NCBI GenBank assembly: GCA_002631855.1
Contig: NTLF01000019.1
Coordinates: forward strand, 286,292-350,291
DNA from: Zunongwangia sp. ESRF-bin46
GTDB taxonomy: Bacteria > Bacteroidota > Bacteroidia > Flavobacteriales > Flavobacteriaceae
Direction of reading: 5' to 3'
DNA length: 64,000 bases
In this document: positions 17,719 to 25,255 of the stretch, piece after piece
How the letters are laid out: each line of letters opens with the position of its first letter
Numbering within the stretch: position 1 is the first letter of the stretch
Made by a program: the position numbers and the translations under genes
Notes under the pieces: model-generated
Databases searched by the model: none
Seen by the model: the letters and a program-made list of their open reading frames with translations, nothing else
Told to the model about the DNA's origin: nothing

Positions 17719-18615
17719 TTACATTCCCCTATAATCTTCTTTATTTATAGTGAAAGGTGCTTTTTTAAGCGCTGTACATATCATATGTACATTATCTCTT
17801 TTGCGTTTGTTAGAGGTGTACTCCATTTCCATCATTAAAGAGTTTTTACTAAACGGAATGGGACTGGAGCTCATGCTTTTCTGCATTTTTTCAAGATTGG
17901 CGAACATACCTACAAAGCTTACAGGTGCCTCGTCCGTAATGTAAATTTTACTGGTTCCTTCATCTTGTTTTACTAAATACCCTTTACAGCTATAGCCTAA
18001 AATGGTCTTACCCGGTAAAGGTGTAATATTGGCTGTATTAGAGGCATTATTCTCGCCTTTTTGTGTTTTTTCAATCATTTCCTGCATTTTTTCTTCTAAA
18101 GGCATGCGCATTTTCATCGCCATTTTTTGACCATTATTATCCATAAAGGTGACCATAGCTTGATTTTCTAAGTCATAAACCATCACAGCATTGGAGTTTT
18201 CGTTTGGCATAGCGTTGCCAAAATAACTGGCGTTTGGTTCTATAAAATATTGTAAGGTCATCTCATCTTTTTTACCTGAAGAAAGTGTCATATCCATTAC
18301 GTACTGAAACTGGTATGAATCTGGTATACCTTCCATACCGCCTCCAAAAATGGACATGGCTCTTTTCTCTGCCTTTTCTTTTTCCTCTTTAGTAAGCTCT
18401 TTTGATTTAGTCTCTTCGTTTTTTCCATCACCTTTAATAACACCATCTATAGTTTTATCTGTTTCTTTGGATATTTCGCGATCTGTCTTATTGAGCACGG
18501 TTCGTTCTACAGCATTTTCAGCTCTCTTCTTAAGTTTTTTAAAGAATTGTGCGTGGACTGTTCCACACATAGCCATCATTAAGAATATTGCGAGGAGGGT
18601 TTTAATGGGTTTCAT
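17719..18615 (-). CDS. DUF4412 exported protein, first gene of the cluster
   Basis: The 298-residue protein has a signal peptide (MKPIKTLLAIFLMMAMCGTVHA), a basic/Glu-rich helix (residues 25-90) and a DUF4412 domain from about residue 100. The domain starts with FQYVMDMTLSSGKKD and runs through YFIEPNASYFG, MVYDLENQAMVTFMDN, TILGYSCKGYLVK and IYITDEAPVSF, the usual order. The domain is common in Bacteroidota and Proteobacteria exported proteins of unknown role. It is the first gene of a minus-strand run down to 11568. Three direct repeats lie 66-103 bases upstream. Confidence 0.8.
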   Translation of the reverse strand: MKPIKTLLAIFLMMAMCGTVHAQFFKKLKKRAENAVERTVLNKTDREISKETDKTIDGVIKGDGKNEETKSKELTKEEKEKAEKRAMSIFGGGMEGIPDSYQFQYVMDMTLSSGKKDEMTLQYFIEPNASYFGNAMPNENSNAVMVYDLENQAMVTFMDNNGQKMAMKMRMPLEEKMQEMIEKTQKGENNASNTANITPLPGKTILGYSCKGYLVKQDEGTSKIYITDEAPVSFVGMFANLEKMQKSMSSSPIPFSKNSLMMEMEYTSNKRKRDNVHMICTALKKAPFTINKEDYRGM

Positions 18616-18680
18616 AATTTAAGTTTTAAGGGTTACTTTATTTTTAATGTTTTAAAATTACTACTACATAGCTTTTTGAG

Positions 18681-18718
18681 ATGTAACATATGTAACAAAG
18701 TATTGCACGTATGTAACA
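18681..18718 (-). promoter_or_regulatory. Three direct repeats upstream of the DUF4412 gene
   Basis: ATGTAACA occurs at 18681-18688, 18690-18697 and 18711-18718, with start-to-start distances of 9 and 21 bases. The 21-base step is two helical turns. The repeats lie 66-103 bases upstream of the DUF4412 start, where an activator or repressor could bind. The regulator is unknown. Confidence 0.45.
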
Positions 18719-18740
18719 TGTACCAAAAACGCACTGTTTA

Positions 18741-18787
18741 TGGTAGCTTATCAAAACCCATCACTATCAAAAAAGGGTTTACTACCA
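18741..18787. repeat. Nested inverted repeat
   Basis: TGGTAG (18741-18746) pairs with CTACCA (18782-18787), and inside it AAACCC pairs with GGGTTT. On the minus strand a run of six T lies in the loop. It could be an attenuator or leader structure ahead of the DUF4412 operon. The role is not established. Confidence 0.4.
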
Positions 18788-18911
18788 CAGTAGCTATTAC
18801 AAATGTAAAGTGGTGTTTATTTAAAAGCAGTAGGTGAAAACTTGATATTAAGTGAGGGTTTAACCCCCTTTTTTGTAGCGGAAAAAAATAGCTGAGTTTC
18901 TTTCAATCCAT

Positions 18912-18948
18912 AAAAAAATCCGCCTACAATATCTGTAAGCGGATTTTT
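18912..18948 (-). terminator. Terminator of the CsbD-family gene
   Basis: AAAATCCGC and GCGGATTTT pair, and after one mismatch TACA / TGTA extend the stem, with a 5-base loop. The minus strand continues with T-rich sequence. It lies 27 bases after the stop codon. Confidence 0.8.
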
Positions 18949-18974
18949 TATTATCTACGGACAATAGGTTTTAT

Positions 18975-19160
18975 CTACCAGCTATCAATCTCTTTTTTAA
19001 TATCTTCTTTTGCTTTACCGGTCTTTTCTTGAATTTTACCAACTACTTCATCAAACTTTCCTTCTGAAAAAGTTTCGTCATCATCCATTTCAACGCCATA
19101 CTTTTGTTTAACGTTTCCTTTTATTTGGTTCCATTTCCCTTTTAACTGTTCTGAATTCAT
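18975..19160 (-). CDS. CsbD family stress protein
   Basis: The 61-residue protein begins MNSEQLKGKWNQIKGNVKQKYG and contains EGKFDEVVGKIQEKTGKAKED, the CsbD repeat pattern of a small four-helix protein. CsbD-like proteins are induced by general stress in Bacillus and enteric bacteria, and their biochemical role is unclear. The start at 19160 is chosen because the family begins with this Met; 16 extra codons upstream would be non-family sequence. It is divergent from a histidine phosphatase gene and has its own terminator. Confidence 0.9.
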   Translation of the reverse strand: MNSEQLKGKWNQIKGNVKQKYGVEMDDDETFSEGKFDEVVGKIQEKTGKAKEDIKKEIDSW

Positions 19161-19342
19161 AATATTTATTTTTTTGTTTACATTAAAGATACTTTTCAGA
19201 AGAAGCAAAATGCCATAAGGGTTTTATAAAATTTTATATCGTTTCGTTATTTTATTACTAAAGTTTCTTAAAAAGTGTTATTTTACTTTGATAGATGTTA
19301 GTATTGAGTATTGAGATACGAGATTTTAAAGAAATAAAAAAC

Positions 19343-19867
19343 ATGAAAAAGCTATTTGCACTTTGCATTCTATCCGTTTTACTATTTTCCTGTGGTGATA
19401 TGAAACGGCCTGAACCAAATACCACCATTCCAGAAATTACTACCTATTATTTAATCCGTCACGCTGAAAAAGACCGAAGCGACCCAGACAACAAAAATCC
19501 AGACCTTAACGAAGAAGGGATTGCCCGTGCTGCTTTGTGGACGAAGATATTTCAGAAAATAAAATTTGATGAAATCTATTCTACTGAATATAACCGTACA
19601 AAACAGACAGTTTCGGCTATATCATTACAAAGTGATGTGAAGTTAACACCATATTCACCCGGCAACCTTTATAGTGAAGATTTTAAAATGAGAACACAGG
19701 GTAAAACGGTTTTAGTGGTTGGGCACAGTAATACCACACCTCAATTTGTGAATAAAATAATTGGAGAAGAAAAGTACCCTAATATGGATGACACCGATAA
19801 TGGATCTTTATATGTAGTTACCGTAGTTGGCACGAAGTCTAAAGTGCAAGAACTTACTATTGATTAA
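19343..19867 (+). CDS. Histidine phosphatase lipoprotein (SixA/GpmB-like)
   Basis: The 174-residue protein has a lipoprotein signal with Cys17 (LLFSC) and one histidine-phosphatase domain. The catalytic motif is YLIRHAEKDRSDP with Arg39 and His40. EEGIARAALW, YSTEYNRTKQTV and VVGHSNTTPQ (second catalytic His) follow in order. Family members form a phospho-His intermediate on the first His. Lipidation places this one outside the cytoplasm, so it would act on periplasmic or surface phosphoesters; the substrate is unknown. The start at 19343 keeps the signal intact. It overlaps the convergent DUF6503 gene by 11 bases. Confidence 0.85.
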   Translation: MKKLFALCILSVLLFSCGDMKRPEPNTTIPEITTYYLIRHAEKDRSDPDNKNPDLNEEGIARAALWTKIFQKIKFDEIYSTEYNRTKQTVSAISLQSDVKLTPYSPGNLYSEDFKMRTQGKTVLVVGHSNTTPQFVNKIIGEEKYPNMDDTDNGSLYVVTVVGTKSKVQELTID

Positions 19868-20633
19868 GTAGCTCTACTTCCACGTTTTCTGTTTCAATTT
19901 TGGAAAGCAAAGGCAATTTATGGGCCTCAAACAAATTATCAAGTTCTGATAGCGGCGTACTTAAATCTTCAGCTTTATAATTATTATAATTTACAAAACG
20001 GATTCCTTTAACAACCCGAGGATTATAGGCTTCGCGAAACCGAATACCACCTCCCTCAACGGCATAGCTGTACGCTAAATAATCTACTGTAAAATCTTTT
20101 TGGTGTATCCAATACATAAACTTATCGTCGTGATCAGTGCCGCCACCTTCTTTTTTAAAAGTAATTCTCACTTCGTAATAGGGTTGGTCTTTAATAGTAT
20201 CGGTACCTATTAATTCTTTTTGAACAGCAGGAGCATTTAGTCCATATGGCAATTGTGAAAAATAATGAACCGAATTTACACTATTACTTAATTTGAGCGC
20301 TGTAGTATCTGCCAATTGCAATACAATATCATTTACAGAACGTGTAAAACCTTCGTTTGTTAGTTCGTCGCGAATTATACCTGTAGAGTCGTTAGTTATT
20401 CTTTCTAGTATATAAGCACCTTCTAAACGTTTACTCTTATATGCTTTGTCTCTAAAAGTAAATGATACTTCAGCGTGGTCGCAATTGCCATTGCAAGCCT
20501 TCTCGATAGCTTTGTCTACAATTGTTTGAGCTGTTAGGTTCACTTCGGAATTAGTCACGTCGCTTGTTTCGGTTTTTGAATCTTTACAAGAAACTATAAT
20601 GATGAGCAGAAAAAGAAAGGCTAATTTTTTCAT
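19857..20633 (-). CDS. DUF6503 family lipoprotein
   Basis: The 258-residue lipoprotein has Cys16 (IIVSC), then an Asn/Ser linker and a beta-rich domain with FTFRDKAYKSKRLEGAY, YEVRITFKKEGGGTDHDDKFMYWIHQKDFTVDYLAYSY (in part), GIRFREAYNPRVVKGIRF and NYKAEDLSTPL. This order matches the DUF6503 family, seen mostly in Flavobacteriia, with an outer-membrane lipoprotein LolA/LolB-like shape as a loose analogy. Function unknown. It ends in an 11-base tail-to-tail overlap with the phosphatase gene. Confidence 0.75.
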   Translation of the reverse strand: MKKLAFLFLLIIIVSCKDSKTETSDVTNSEVNLTAQTIVDKAIEKACNGNCDHAEVSFTFRDKAYKSKRLEGAYILERITNDSTGIIRDELTNEGFTRSVNDIVLQLADTTALKLSNSVNSVHYFSQLPYGLNAPAVQKELIGTDTIKDQPYYEVRITFKKEGGGTDHDDKFMYWIHQKDFTVDYLAYSYAVEGGGIRFREAYNPRVVKGIRFVNYNNYKAEDLSTPLSELDNLFEAHKLPLLSKIETENVEVELLNQ

Positions 20634-20712
20634 CGGTTTATTTTAATATCAAAAATAAACAATCGCTTGCAAAAGTTATGATAGTTTTAAAAGGATAGTA
20701 CGTTAAACTTGT

Positions 20713-20720
20713 TATTTTTG
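20713..20720 (+). promoter_or_regulatory. Candidate smpB -7 element very close to the start
   Basis: TATTTTTG matches TAnnTTTG and ends only 6 bases before the smpB ATG at 20727. Transcription would begin at or next to the start codon, giving a leaderless or nearly leaderless message. No clear TTG lies at the expected distance upstream. Confidence 0.45.
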
Positions 20721-20726
20721 TTTTCT

Positions 20727-21191
20727 ATGACACTTCAGAAAAATGTAAATATAAAAAACCGTAAAGCTCGGTTTGAATATGAAATTTTAGACACTTACGT
20801 TGCTGGCATTGTTTTGGCAGGCACCGAAATTAAAGCAATACGTGAGGGAAAAGCTTCAATTGCAGAGAGTTTTTGTGAATTTCAAGATGGTGAACTGTTT
20901 GTTATTAATATGACGGTTCAGGAATATTCGCATGCGACCAGTTTTAATCACAACCCAAAAAGTGAGCGTAAACTACTTTTAAACCGAAACGAGCTTAAAA
21001 AGCTAGAAAAAGAAGTGAGTAACACGGGGTTAACTATTATTCCGCTGAAAATGTTCACCAACGATCGTGGTTTGGCAAAACTACAGATTGCATTGTGTAA
21101 GGGTAAAAAACAATACGACAAGCGGGAAGCCATTAAAAAGCGTGAAACCAAGCGAGACTTAAGCCGTATTAAGAAAGCGTTTAATAATTAA
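20727..21191 (+). CDS. smpB: SsrA-binding protein SmpB
   Basis: SmpB binds tmRNA and brings it to stalled ribosomes for trans-translation. The 154-residue sequence has the family order: NVNIKNRKARFEYEI near the start, GIVLAGTEIKAIREGKASI, ESFCEFQDGELFVIN, MTVQEYSHA, HNPKSERKLLLNR, TGLTIIPLKMF, and a basic C-terminal tail KKQYDKREAIKKRETKRD that enters the ribosome. The start at 20727 gives the expected length and lies after a promoter element. The ssrA gene itself is not in this window. A cassette-like insertion begins 31 bases after the stop. Confidence 0.97.
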   Translation: MTLQKNVNIKNRKARFEYEILDTYVAGIVLAGTEIKAIREGKASIAESFCEFQDGELFVINMTVQEYSHATSFNHNPKSERKLLLNRNELKKLEKEVSNTGLTIIPLKMFTNDRGLAKLQIALCKGKKQYDKREAIKKRETKRDLSRIKKAFNN

Positions 21192-21234
21192 GATAATAGA
21201 ACGCTTCGCTTTTAGGTGCGAATTGTCTACGATT

Positions 21235-21747
21235 ATGAAAAACATTTTACTAATCATAATATTTTGTTCATTTAGCGGGCTTTTCGCTCAAGAAAAAGTC
21301 GGACTTAAAGAAATTTATGTGGAAAATGATTTGGCGTATAAAGTTTCAAACGACCAATTATTTTCTGGACAAGCGCAAAAAGTTCGTAGAAACGGACATT
21401 TAGTTTACGAAGAGTATTATGAAAACGGAATTCCAATCAAATCAATCCTCTACTACAATGGAACGGAAAAACCGAAACCAGTTGAATTGATTGAGTTTTA
21501 TGACAAAACATTTGATAAGAAAAAAGTAACTCGATACGGATTATCAAAACCAACGATTGAATATAAATATTACGCTCAAAACGGAAATAAAACTCTGATT
21601 GAAGAATATGAAAATGACAAGCTTACTTATCGTTGCGAATATCAGAATGGCAAAAAGCACGGAATTGAATTCTGCTTTGATGATGACGGGAAAGAACTGA
21701 AAATTGAATATCGGAACGGCAAAAAGATAACGCAGAAAAAACTGTAG
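21235..21747 (+). CDS. Exported MORN-like / YwqK-like repeat protein
   Basis: The 170-residue product has a signal peptide (MKNILLIIIFCSFSGLFA) and a series of short Tyr/Gly-rich units (GHLVYEEYYENGIPIKS, TRYGLSKPTIEYKYYAQNGNK, LIEEYENDKLTYRCEYQNGKK, KELKIEYRNGKK). Such repeats occur in MORN-like and YwqK-family proteins. The start at 21235 is taken because the four codons before it are not signal-like. The gene is bounded by inverted repeats as in a cassette. YwqK-type members have been annotated as antitoxins, but this one is exported and no toxin gene is next to it, so that function is not claimed. Confidence 0.6.
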   Translation: MKNILLIIIFCSFSGLFAQEKVGLKEIYVENDLAYKVSNDQLFSGQAQKVRRNGHLVYEEYYENGIPIKSILYYNGTEKPKPVELIEFYDKTFDKKKVTRYGLSKPTIEYKYYAQNGNKTLIEEYENDKLTYRCEYQNGKKHGIEFCFDDDGKELKIEYRNGKKITQKKL

Positions 21748-21755
21748 ACAACAAT

Positions 21756-21812
21756 GTATAACCGCAAAAGCAGAAAGGTTTGTGTATATTTATTCCATAA
21801 CTGCGGTTATAC
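21756..21812 (+). repeat. attC-like hairpin downstream of the cassette gene
   Basis: GTATAACCGCA (21756-21766) and TGCGGTTATAC (21802-21812) pair perfectly over 11 bases around a 35-base loop. The same TATAAC...GTTATA core recurs in the second hairpin at 31443-31552. It resembles the repeated cassette-end sequence of Bacteroidota, from memory. Confidence 0.55.
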
Positions 21813-21928
21813 GCAAATGATGATAGACTTGAGAAGAATTAAAAAATATACTATTACATAATTTTAAAGTTGGTACAAAACCGTAACAAAGCAATCAGTT
21901 TCTCGTCTTACAAGAAAACCGTCTATCT

Positions 21929-24406
21929 ATGACAAGATTTGTACTCGCTATTGCCTTACTTTCAACAATCATATCGCAAGCCCAGATAGTTGGGAAGGTA
22001 ACCGACACCAACGAAAATCCACTTCCATTTGTCAACATCTATTTAAAAGACTCTTACAAAGGCACGACGACAAACGACTCAGGTAATTATCGATTAGATG
22101 TTTCTGAAACAACTGAATACGAAGTCATTTTTCAGTTTTTAGGGTACAAAACGCTTACTAAAACCATTGACGCCACTTCATTCCCTTACGTGTTAAATGT
22201 AACATTGGAAGAAGAATCGGTGAGTCTTGACGAAGTAGTTGTCTCTAATAACGAAGATCCTGCTTACCGAATTATCCGCGAGACGATTTCAAAACGCAAA
22301 ATTAACCTTGAAAAAATTGCTGCTTATACCGCAGATTTCTATTCCCGTGGCATTTGGCGTGTGGAAGATCTACCTAAAAAAGTACTGGGACAAGAAATAG
22401 GCGACTTTGACGGAGCGCTCGATTCTACAAGAACGGGAATCATTTATCTTTCTGAAACGATAAGCGAAATTGCTTACCAACAACCCGATGATTTCAAAGA
22501 AAAAATAATCGCCAGTAAAGTTAGTGGCAACGATAATGGGTTTAGTTTTAACAGTGCGCAAGATGCTAATTTTTCGTTTTACGAAAACTCGATCGACCTT
22601 AACGCTTCCATTGTTTCGCCCATTGCTGATAATGCTTTTAATTATTATCGGTATAAACTCGACGGAATTTTTTACGAAGGCGATAAGCTTATTAATAAAA
22701 TAAAAGTAACCCCAAAACGTCCAAAAGATCGAGTGTGGGAAGGATTTATTTATATTGTAGAAGACGATTGGCAACTCTACGGAACCGAACTTAACACTAC
22801 GGGTTCGGCCATTCAAGTACCGATGGTCAACAAACTCTTATTTAAGCAAAACTTTAAATTTGATCCAAAAACTGACAGTTGGGTAAAACGATCGCAGACC
22901 ATTGATTTTAGTTTTAAGTTTTTAGGTTTTCAGGGGGATGGACAGTTTATTGCCGTATACAGCAATTATGATTTTCAACCTCAATTTTCTGAAAAATCCT
23001 TTACAAACGAAGTACTTTCCTTTGCTGAAGAAGCCAACAAAAAAGATAGTCTTTTCTGGAAAGGAACACGACCCGTTCCTTTAACCGATGAAGAACTGAA
23101 AGATTACATAAAGAAAGACAGCATACAAGAACTTCGGAAATCGAAGAAGTATTTAGACTCGGTTGATGCAGTTTCCAATAAACTGAAACCACTGGACATA
23201 ATCACTGGTTATTCCTATAAAAATAGCTACGACAAATGGAGCGTGAGCTACGACGGAATTTTCCCAGGTATCAACTTCAACACCGTTCAAGGGTGGAATG
23301 CCAGTGCCGGACTTCGATATTTTAAGTGGTACGATGAAAACCAAACCGAATGGCTTTCCATTTACGGTGATGCGAATTATGGAATTTCAGAAGACAGATT
23401 GCGTTTTACCGGTGGAATCACAAAGAATTTTAACCGCACCAATAGATTACGGTTGTCTCTTTTCGGCGGAAGTAAAGTACAACAGTTTAATGCCGAAGAA
23501 CCTATTTCGCCTATTGTAAATACAGTTTCTACCCTTTTCTTTGAGCGAAATTATATGAAGCTGTACGAACTGAATTACGCCAAAGCAGCATATAGCCAAG
23601 AACTCTTTAACGGGTTGCGTATTTTTACCAACTTTGGATACGAACAACGGAAACCACTATTTAATAACACCGATTATGTAACCATCCCTAATGATGATGT
23701 TTCATATACTTCAAACAATCCAATAAATCCTTCAGACTTTGTTAATGCCGCGATTGATGAGCATGATATATATAAAACGGGTATTAGAGCTGATATTACC
23801 TTTGGTCAAAAATATATGACCTACCCAGATGGAAAGTATAATTTAGGAAACAATAAGTACCCGGCACTTTCCATAACTTTTGAAAACGGTTTAGGAGCTT
23901 CAAATGACGACTATAATTACAGCCAGTTAAGGGCAAGTTTATATCAATCTATCAACACTGGAAATAAAGGTGAATTTGCCTACCGATTGAAAGGGGGAAC
24001 GTTTTTTAATAGTGACAACATTAGTTTTGTAGATTACCAACATTTCAACGGAAACCAAACTCGTATAGGTACTTCTTCAAACTACACCAATGTATTTAAT
24101 TTACTTCCTTACTATCAATTAAGCACGAACAAAAGTTATTTTGAAGGGCATTTAGAACACGATTTTAAAGGATGGATTTTAGGTAAAATACCTGGTATTA
24201 ATCAGTTGAACTTTAATTTAGTGGCAGGAGCACATCTTTTAAGTATTGAAAACAACAAGCCGTACAGCGAATTTTCAGTAGGTATAGACAATCTTGGTAT
24301 TGGAAACTTCCGTTTTTTAAGATTAGACTACGTTCGTTCGTATTATAACGGGACTAGCGATGGTGCTTTCGTTTTCGGGTTGAAATTTTTAGGATTTTTA
24401 GACTAA
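21929..24406 (+). CDS. DUF5686 outer-membrane protein with carboxypeptidase-like regulatory domain
   Basis: The 825-residue protein has a signal peptide ending at SQAQ. The next segment is a carboxypeptidase-D-like regulatory domain (residues about 20-105, VGKVTDTNENPLPFVNIYLKDS ... SGNYRLDVS). The DUF5686 region then begins with DPAYRIIRETISKRKIN and FYSRGIWRVED. The C-terminal half is a beta barrel that ends in FVFGLKFLGFLD, with an aromatic-rich final strand. Proteins of this kind sit in the outer membrane; the function is unknown, with a TonB-dependent-receptor-like N-terminus. Its stop shares four bases with the convergent pcm stop. Confidence 0.85.
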   Translation: MTRFVLAIALLSTIISQAQIVGKVTDTNENPLPFVNIYLKDSYKGTTTNDSGNYRLDVSETTEYEVIFQFLGYKTLTKTIDATSFPYVLNVTLEEESVSLDEVVVSNNEDPAYRIIRETISKRKINLEKIAAYTADFYSRGIWRVEDLPKKVLGQEIGDFDGALDSTRTGIIYLSETISEIAYQQPDDFKEKIIASKVSGNDNGFSFNSAQDANFSFYENSIDLNASIVSPIADNAFNYYRYKLDGIFYEGDKLINKIKVTPKRPKDRVWEGFIYIVEDDWQLYGTELNTTGSAIQVPMVNKLLFKQNFKFDPKTDSWVKRSQTIDFSFKFLGFQGDGQFIAVYSNYDFQPQFSEKSFTNEVLSFAEEANKKDSLFWKGTRPVPLTDEELKDYIKKDSIQELRKSKKYLDSVDAVSNKLKPLDIITGYSYKNSYDKWSVSYDGIFPGINFNTVQGWNASAGLRYFKWYDENQTEWLSIYGDANYGISEDRLRFTGGITKNFNRTNRLRLSLFGGSKVQQFNAEEPISPIVNTVSTLFFERNYMKLYELNYAKAAYSQELFNGLRIFTNFGYEQRKPLFNNTDYVTIPNDDVSYTSNNPINPSDFVNAAIDEHDIYKTGIRADITFGQKYMTYPDGKYNLGNNKYPALSITFENGLGASNDDYNYSQLRASLYQSINTGNKGEFAYRLKGGTFFNSDNISFVDYQHFNGNQTRIGTSSNYTNVFNLLPYYQLSTNKSYFEGHLEHDFKGWILGKIPGINQLNFNLVAGAHLLSIENNKPYSEFSVGIDNLGIGNFRFLRLDYVRSYYNGTSDGAFVFGLKFLGFLD

Positions 24407-25044
24407 TTTTTATCCTCCAACAACGGTACAAATCGAAATTCACCATATTCATTTTTTTCAAACTCTTTTTCCGAAGTACGGGTAAAAACAGTCATAATCT
24501 GAACGTCCTCACCAACCGGAATAACGAGCTTCCCCCCTATTTTCAGTTGTGCCATGAGAGGTTTAGGAACAAATGGAGCCCCAGCTGTAACGACTATACC
24601 ATCGTATGGGGCTTCTCCAGGTAAACCTTTGTAGCCATCCCCAAAAATTAATCGTTTGGGGCGATAGCCTAACTTTGGTAAAAAGCGTTTCGTTTTTTTA
24701 AAAAGTTCATTTTGACGTTCTATTGAAAACACGGTGATTCCCATTTCTAACAAAACGGCGGTTTGATAGCCACTCCCTGTTCCTATTTCAAGTACTTTAT
24801 CGCCTTTTGTAACTTCTAACAATTCAGTTTGTCTTGCTACCGTGTATGGTTGCGAAATAGTTTGATCTGCAGCAATGGGAAATGCTTTGTCTACATATGC
24901 ATGCTCGATAAAACTAGAATCCATAAACAAATGTCGTGGTATCGCATTCACAGCCTCTAAAACATTTTTATTTTCTATTCCTTTGGCTTTTAATGCTTCA
25001 ACCAAACGTTTTCGCATTCCTTTATGTGTATAGGTATCTTTCAC
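24403..25044 (-). CDS. pcm: Protein-L-isoaspartate O-methyltransferase
   Basis: Pcm uses S-adenosylmethionine to methylate isoaspartyl residues and so starts their repair in damaged proteins. The 213-residue sequence has MRKRLVEALKAKGI, VPRHLF-like IPRHLFMDSSF, the family QTISQPYTVARQTELL, the SAM-binding VLEIGTGSGYQTAVLLEMG, and the late motif YDGIVVTAGAPFVPKPLMAQLKIGGKLVIPVG (in part). Length is typical. The gene is divergent from the oxidoreductase and convergent with the DUF5686 gene. Confidence 0.95.
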   Translation of the reverse strand: MKDTYTHKGMRKRLVEALKAKGIENKNVLEAVNAIPRHLFMDSSFIEHAYVDKAFPIAADQTISQPYTVARQTELLEVTKGDKVLEIGTGSGYQTAVLLEMGITVFSIERQNELFKKTKRFLPKLGYRPKRLIFGDGYKGLPGEAPYDGIVVTAGAPFVPKPLMAQLKIGGKLVIPVGEDVQIMTVFTRTSEKEFEKNEYGEFRFVPLLEDKN

Positions 25045-25231
25045 AGTAGTTAACTTTTAAGTTACAAAATAAAAAAACTTTTTAGTTAGAAATGGTAAAA
25101 AAGCGAGATATATCAACATAAATTCAATAATAAATAAGCGTTTCTTTTATATCTGAAAAAAGCGGCAGACAGTCAATTGTTTATGAAATTGTAAATCTTT
25201 ATACAGCTTCGTAATTTACCTCGAAAACCGT

Positions 25232-25239
25232 TACCTTTG
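25232..25239 (+). promoter_or_regulatory. -7 element of the oxidoreductase gene (TACCTTTG)
   Basis: TACCTTTG matches TAnnTTTG and ends 16 bases before the ATG at 25256, giving a leader of about 10 bases. The TTG element is not clear. Confidence 0.55.
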
Positions 25240-25255
25240 CGAAAAACAGAAGCTG

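Larger units (their letters stand above)
18616..18974. other. Intergenic region with repeats and hairpins
   Basis: I see no coding frame in these 359 bases. From left to right they hold the leader of the DUF4412 gene, three ATGTAACA repeats, a nested inverted repeat and the csbD-like terminator. These are listed separately. Confidence 0.6.
21223..21820 (+). mobile_element. Integron-type gene cassette-like unit
   Basis: The unit has one short-leader gene (21235-21747). TTGTCTAC at 21223-21230, just before the gene, is the exact complement of GTAGACAA at 21744-21751, which overlaps the stop codon. A long hairpin follows directly. In integron cassettes the first bases of the cassette are complementary to the R'' box at its end, followed by a hairpin attC site, so the layout matches. 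No integrase gene is in the window. Cassette identity is inference. Confidence 0.5.

Noticed and set aside
21235..21747. YwqK-type antitoxin of a toxin-antitoxin pair
   Set aside because: The protein has a signal peptide and no neighbouring toxin gene, so an antitoxin role is not supported.
21756..21812. Possible CRISPR repeat near the cassette hairpins
   Set aside because: There are only two hairpins of different length, 10 kb apart, with no regular spacers and no cas genes.
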